NCBI GenBank assembly: GCA_963678485.1
Contig: OY782882.1
Coordinates: forward strand, 496,001 to 560,000
From: CALGYY01 sp963678485
Lineage (GTDB): Bacteria > Bacteroidota > Bacteroidia > Bacteroidales > CAIWKO01
DNA length: 64,000 bases
Direction of reading: 5' to 3'
Program-made: the position numbers and the translations under genes
Shown here: in pieces, positions 62,575 through 64,000 of the stretch
Numbering within the stretch: position 1 is the first letter of the stretch
Layout of the letters: each line of letters starts with the position of its first letter
Notes under the pieces: generated by a model
Told to the model about the DNA's origin: nothing
Database searches by the model: none
Seen by the model: only the letters and a program-made list of their open reading frames with translations

Positions 62575-63585
62575 ATGACGCAAAAATTAGCATTAATCGG
62601 TTTCGGAACCGTTGGACAGGGCATCGCAGAGATTCTGCTGAGCAAGAAAGAATATTTGAAGAAGAAATACAATTTTGATTTCAGCATTGTTGCTGTTGCC
62701 GATTTCGCTTATGGCAATGTTTACAACCCAAATGGACTCAATGTCCCAAAAATGCTGGAAGAGGCTAAAGCCAAACAAAAATTCAGCACCGATCTGTCGA
62801 CGCTCGACACCATTAGCCTGATTAAAGAATGTAATGCTACGGCTGTATGTGAATTGACATATACCGATCTTAAAACCGGTGGTCCTGCAATCGACCACGT
62901 AAAAGCTGCGTTAGAAAGCGGGAAGCACGTTGTGACCAGCAATAAGGGTCCAGCTGCGCTTAAATATCTCGAGTTTCAAAAACTTGCCGAAAGCAAAGGC
63001 GTAAAATTTCTGATCGAAGGAACCGTTTGCGCCGGAACACCAATCATCAACCTTACCCGTGGACCATTAGCAGGATGCGAGATTACTAAAATCCGCGGAA
63101 TCCTCAACGGCACGACGAATTACATGCTCACAGAAATGGAAAAAGGCATGGACTACGCTGCAGTGCTGAAAGTCGCACAGGATCTTGGATATGCAGAAGC
63201 TGATCCGACAGGTGACGTTGAAGGCCATGACGCTCGCGGCAAAGTGTGCATCCTGGTGAATGTTGTTATGGGCATTCCAATGAGTATTGATAAAGTAAGC
63301 TGTCAGGGCATAACTAAGATTAGTCCGGCCGATATGAATATGGCCAAAGAAAAAGGATGCCGCTGGAAATTGATTGGCAGCATCGAAAAGAAAGAAGATG
63401 GCAGCGTGGTTGCTGGAGTTGCGCCAGAAATGGTACCTCTCACCCACCCTCTTGCAGGCGTTATGGGTGCTACAAACGCACTCACTTTTACCACCGACCT
63501 GATGGGCGATGTAACTATCGTGGGTGCCGGCGCAGGCCGCATGCAGACTGGATTTGCAATACTTACGGACTTATTAACCCTTTAA
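62575..63585 (+). CDS. Homoserine dehydrogenase-like oxidoreductase
   Basis: 336 residues without the C-terminal ACT domain seen in regulated forms. NAD(P)-binding GFGTVGQGIAEIL at the start, then SNKGPAALKY, and the catalytic region IRGILNGTTNYMLTEME, followed by AEADPTGDVEGHDARGK, the homoserine dehydrogenase signature. Interconverts homoserine and aspartate semialdehyde. It lies 17 bp after the PLP gene, so they share an operon. The absent ACT domain means no threonine feedback by that route. Confidence 0.88.
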   Translation: MTQKLALIGFGTVGQGIAEILLSKKEYLKKKYNFDFSIVAVADFAYGNVYNPNGLNVPKMLEEAKAKQKFSTDLSTLDTISLIKECNATAVCELTYTDLKTGGPAIDHVKAALESGKHVVTSNKGPAALKYLEFQKLAESKGVKFLIEGTVCAGTPIINLTRGPLAGCEITKIRGILNGTTNYMLTEMEKGMDYAAVLKVAQDLGYAEADPTGDVEGHDARGKVCILVNVVMGIPMSIDKVSCQGITKISPADMNMAKEKGCRWKLIGSIEKKEDGSVVAGVAPEMVPLTHPLAGVMGATNALTFTTDLMGDVTIVGAGAGRMQTGFAILTDLLTL

Positions 63586-63606
63586 CCCCCCTAAACAAAA
63601 CAACAC

Positions 63607-64000
63607 ATGAAAATGCTTATTAACGGACAATGGAAAGACAGCATTGAAAAAATCAATGTTTATGATCCTTATGATAACACCATTATTGACACAGTCCCAA
63701 AAGCTACCATTGATGATGCAAAGGCAGCGATTGCGTCCGCCATTCGTGGATACGCCATTGCCCGAAAAATGACCGTCTATCAACGAGCTGATATTCTTTT
63801 TAAAACTGCATCTATTGTTGAGCAGAATTTGGAAGACTTTGCTGTCACAATTGCACGTGAGGGATCAAAAACGATAAAAGAAGCACGGAAGGAATCACGT
63901 CGCTGTGTAAATACACTCAAGATTTCTGCAGAAGAAGCTAAACGCATTCTAGGAGAAACCATTCCCTTTGATTCCTTCCCTGGAGGAGAAAATCGCTTAG
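63607..64000 (+). CDS. Aldehyde dehydrogenase, 3' truncated by the window end
   Basis: Starts ATG 63607 (MKMLINGQWKDSIEKINVYD) and runs open to the last base. The N-terminal 131 residues match NAD(P)-dependent aldehyde dehydrogenases: VYDPYDNTIIDTVPKA, RKMTVYQRADILFKTA, and IAREGSKTIKEARKESRR. The substrate pocket and catalytic Cys and Glu are outside the window. Only 21 bp after the homoserine dehydrogenase, so it is likely the third gene of the operon. Confidence 0.9.
   Translation, partial: MKMLINGQWKDSIEKINVYDPYDNTIIDTVPKATIDDAKAAIASAIRGYAIARKMTVYQRADILFKTASIVEQNLEDFAVTIAREGSKTIKEARKESRRCVNTLKISAEEAKRILGETIPFDSFPGGENRL

Noticed and set aside
1..64000. CRISPR arrays, rRNA, prophage or conjugative genes
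   Set aside because: No regularly spaced repeat array, rRNA-like sequence, or phage or relaxase motif was seen; the only long direct repeat is the pair around the DUF559 gene.

Overview
The window reads as chromosome of an AT-rich member of the Bacteroidota, probably environmental. The evidence is several secreted proteins with type IX secretion (T9SS) C-terminal sorting domains, SprB-like and PorP/SprF-like gliding/T9SS genes, the short arginine decarboxylase typical of this phylum, an rnf operon in the order B-C-D-G-E-A, and about fifteen promoter-like sites of the Bacteroidota type (TAnnTTTG) placed just upstream of genes. No genus can be named from the sequence alone.

Layout. 1-9450: the end of a secreted M28 peptidase, then on the minus strand lolA-ftsK, a DUF4412 protein, arginine decarboxylase with a terminator-like hairpin in its leader, fabG, a YiiX-like cysteine hydrolase and a small lipoprotein; then a NUDIX hydrolase. 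9490-14740: a SprB-like adhesin / PorP-SprF / PD40-SPOR operon, a WYL regulator and tRNA-Val(GAC). 14825-24595: a five-gene operon of exported proteins, three of which carry CX4CH haem-type motifs, a divergent Crp/Fnr regulator whose cysteines resemble those of FNR, and a complete Rnf ion-pumping complex whose RnfG has two FMN-binding domains. 24596-33100: a gene-poor palindrome-rich spacer, a CoA-binding protein, a LytS-type histidine kinase cut in two by a complete IS element while its LytTR partner is intact, ffh, a NYN-LOTUS protein and a sigma-54 activator without a DNA-binding domain.

33120-50700: a LamG T9SS cargo, a 1361-residue hybrid kinase, then a plus-strand housekeeping run: folD, queE, a PorE-like protein, mtaB, lgt, a 5'-nucleotidase split into two genes, dnaA, a low-molecular-weight phosphatase, and glpK on the other strand. 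50966-57011: a TlpA-like thioredoxin, a CPBP protease, a YitT protein, a DUF559 endonuclease-like gene between two near-identical direct repeats of about 92 bp, and a CapD/FlaA1-type nucleotide-sugar dehydratase. 57195-64000: gcvT, a large CHU_C-type secreted protein, and a Cys/Met-metabolism PLP enzyme, homoserine dehydrogenase and the start of an aldehyde dehydrogenase, probably one operon.

Themes. Three gene groups concern the surface/T9SS (9490-13370, 33120-34568 with 40874-42808, and 58484-60742). One region (14825-24595) concerns electron transfer. Signs of mobility are the IS at 26725-27777, the DUF559 repeat unit at 54114-55107 and palindromic intergenic islands at 24841-24990 and 50701-50845. 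No CRISPR array, rRNA, prophage or conjugative module was seen.
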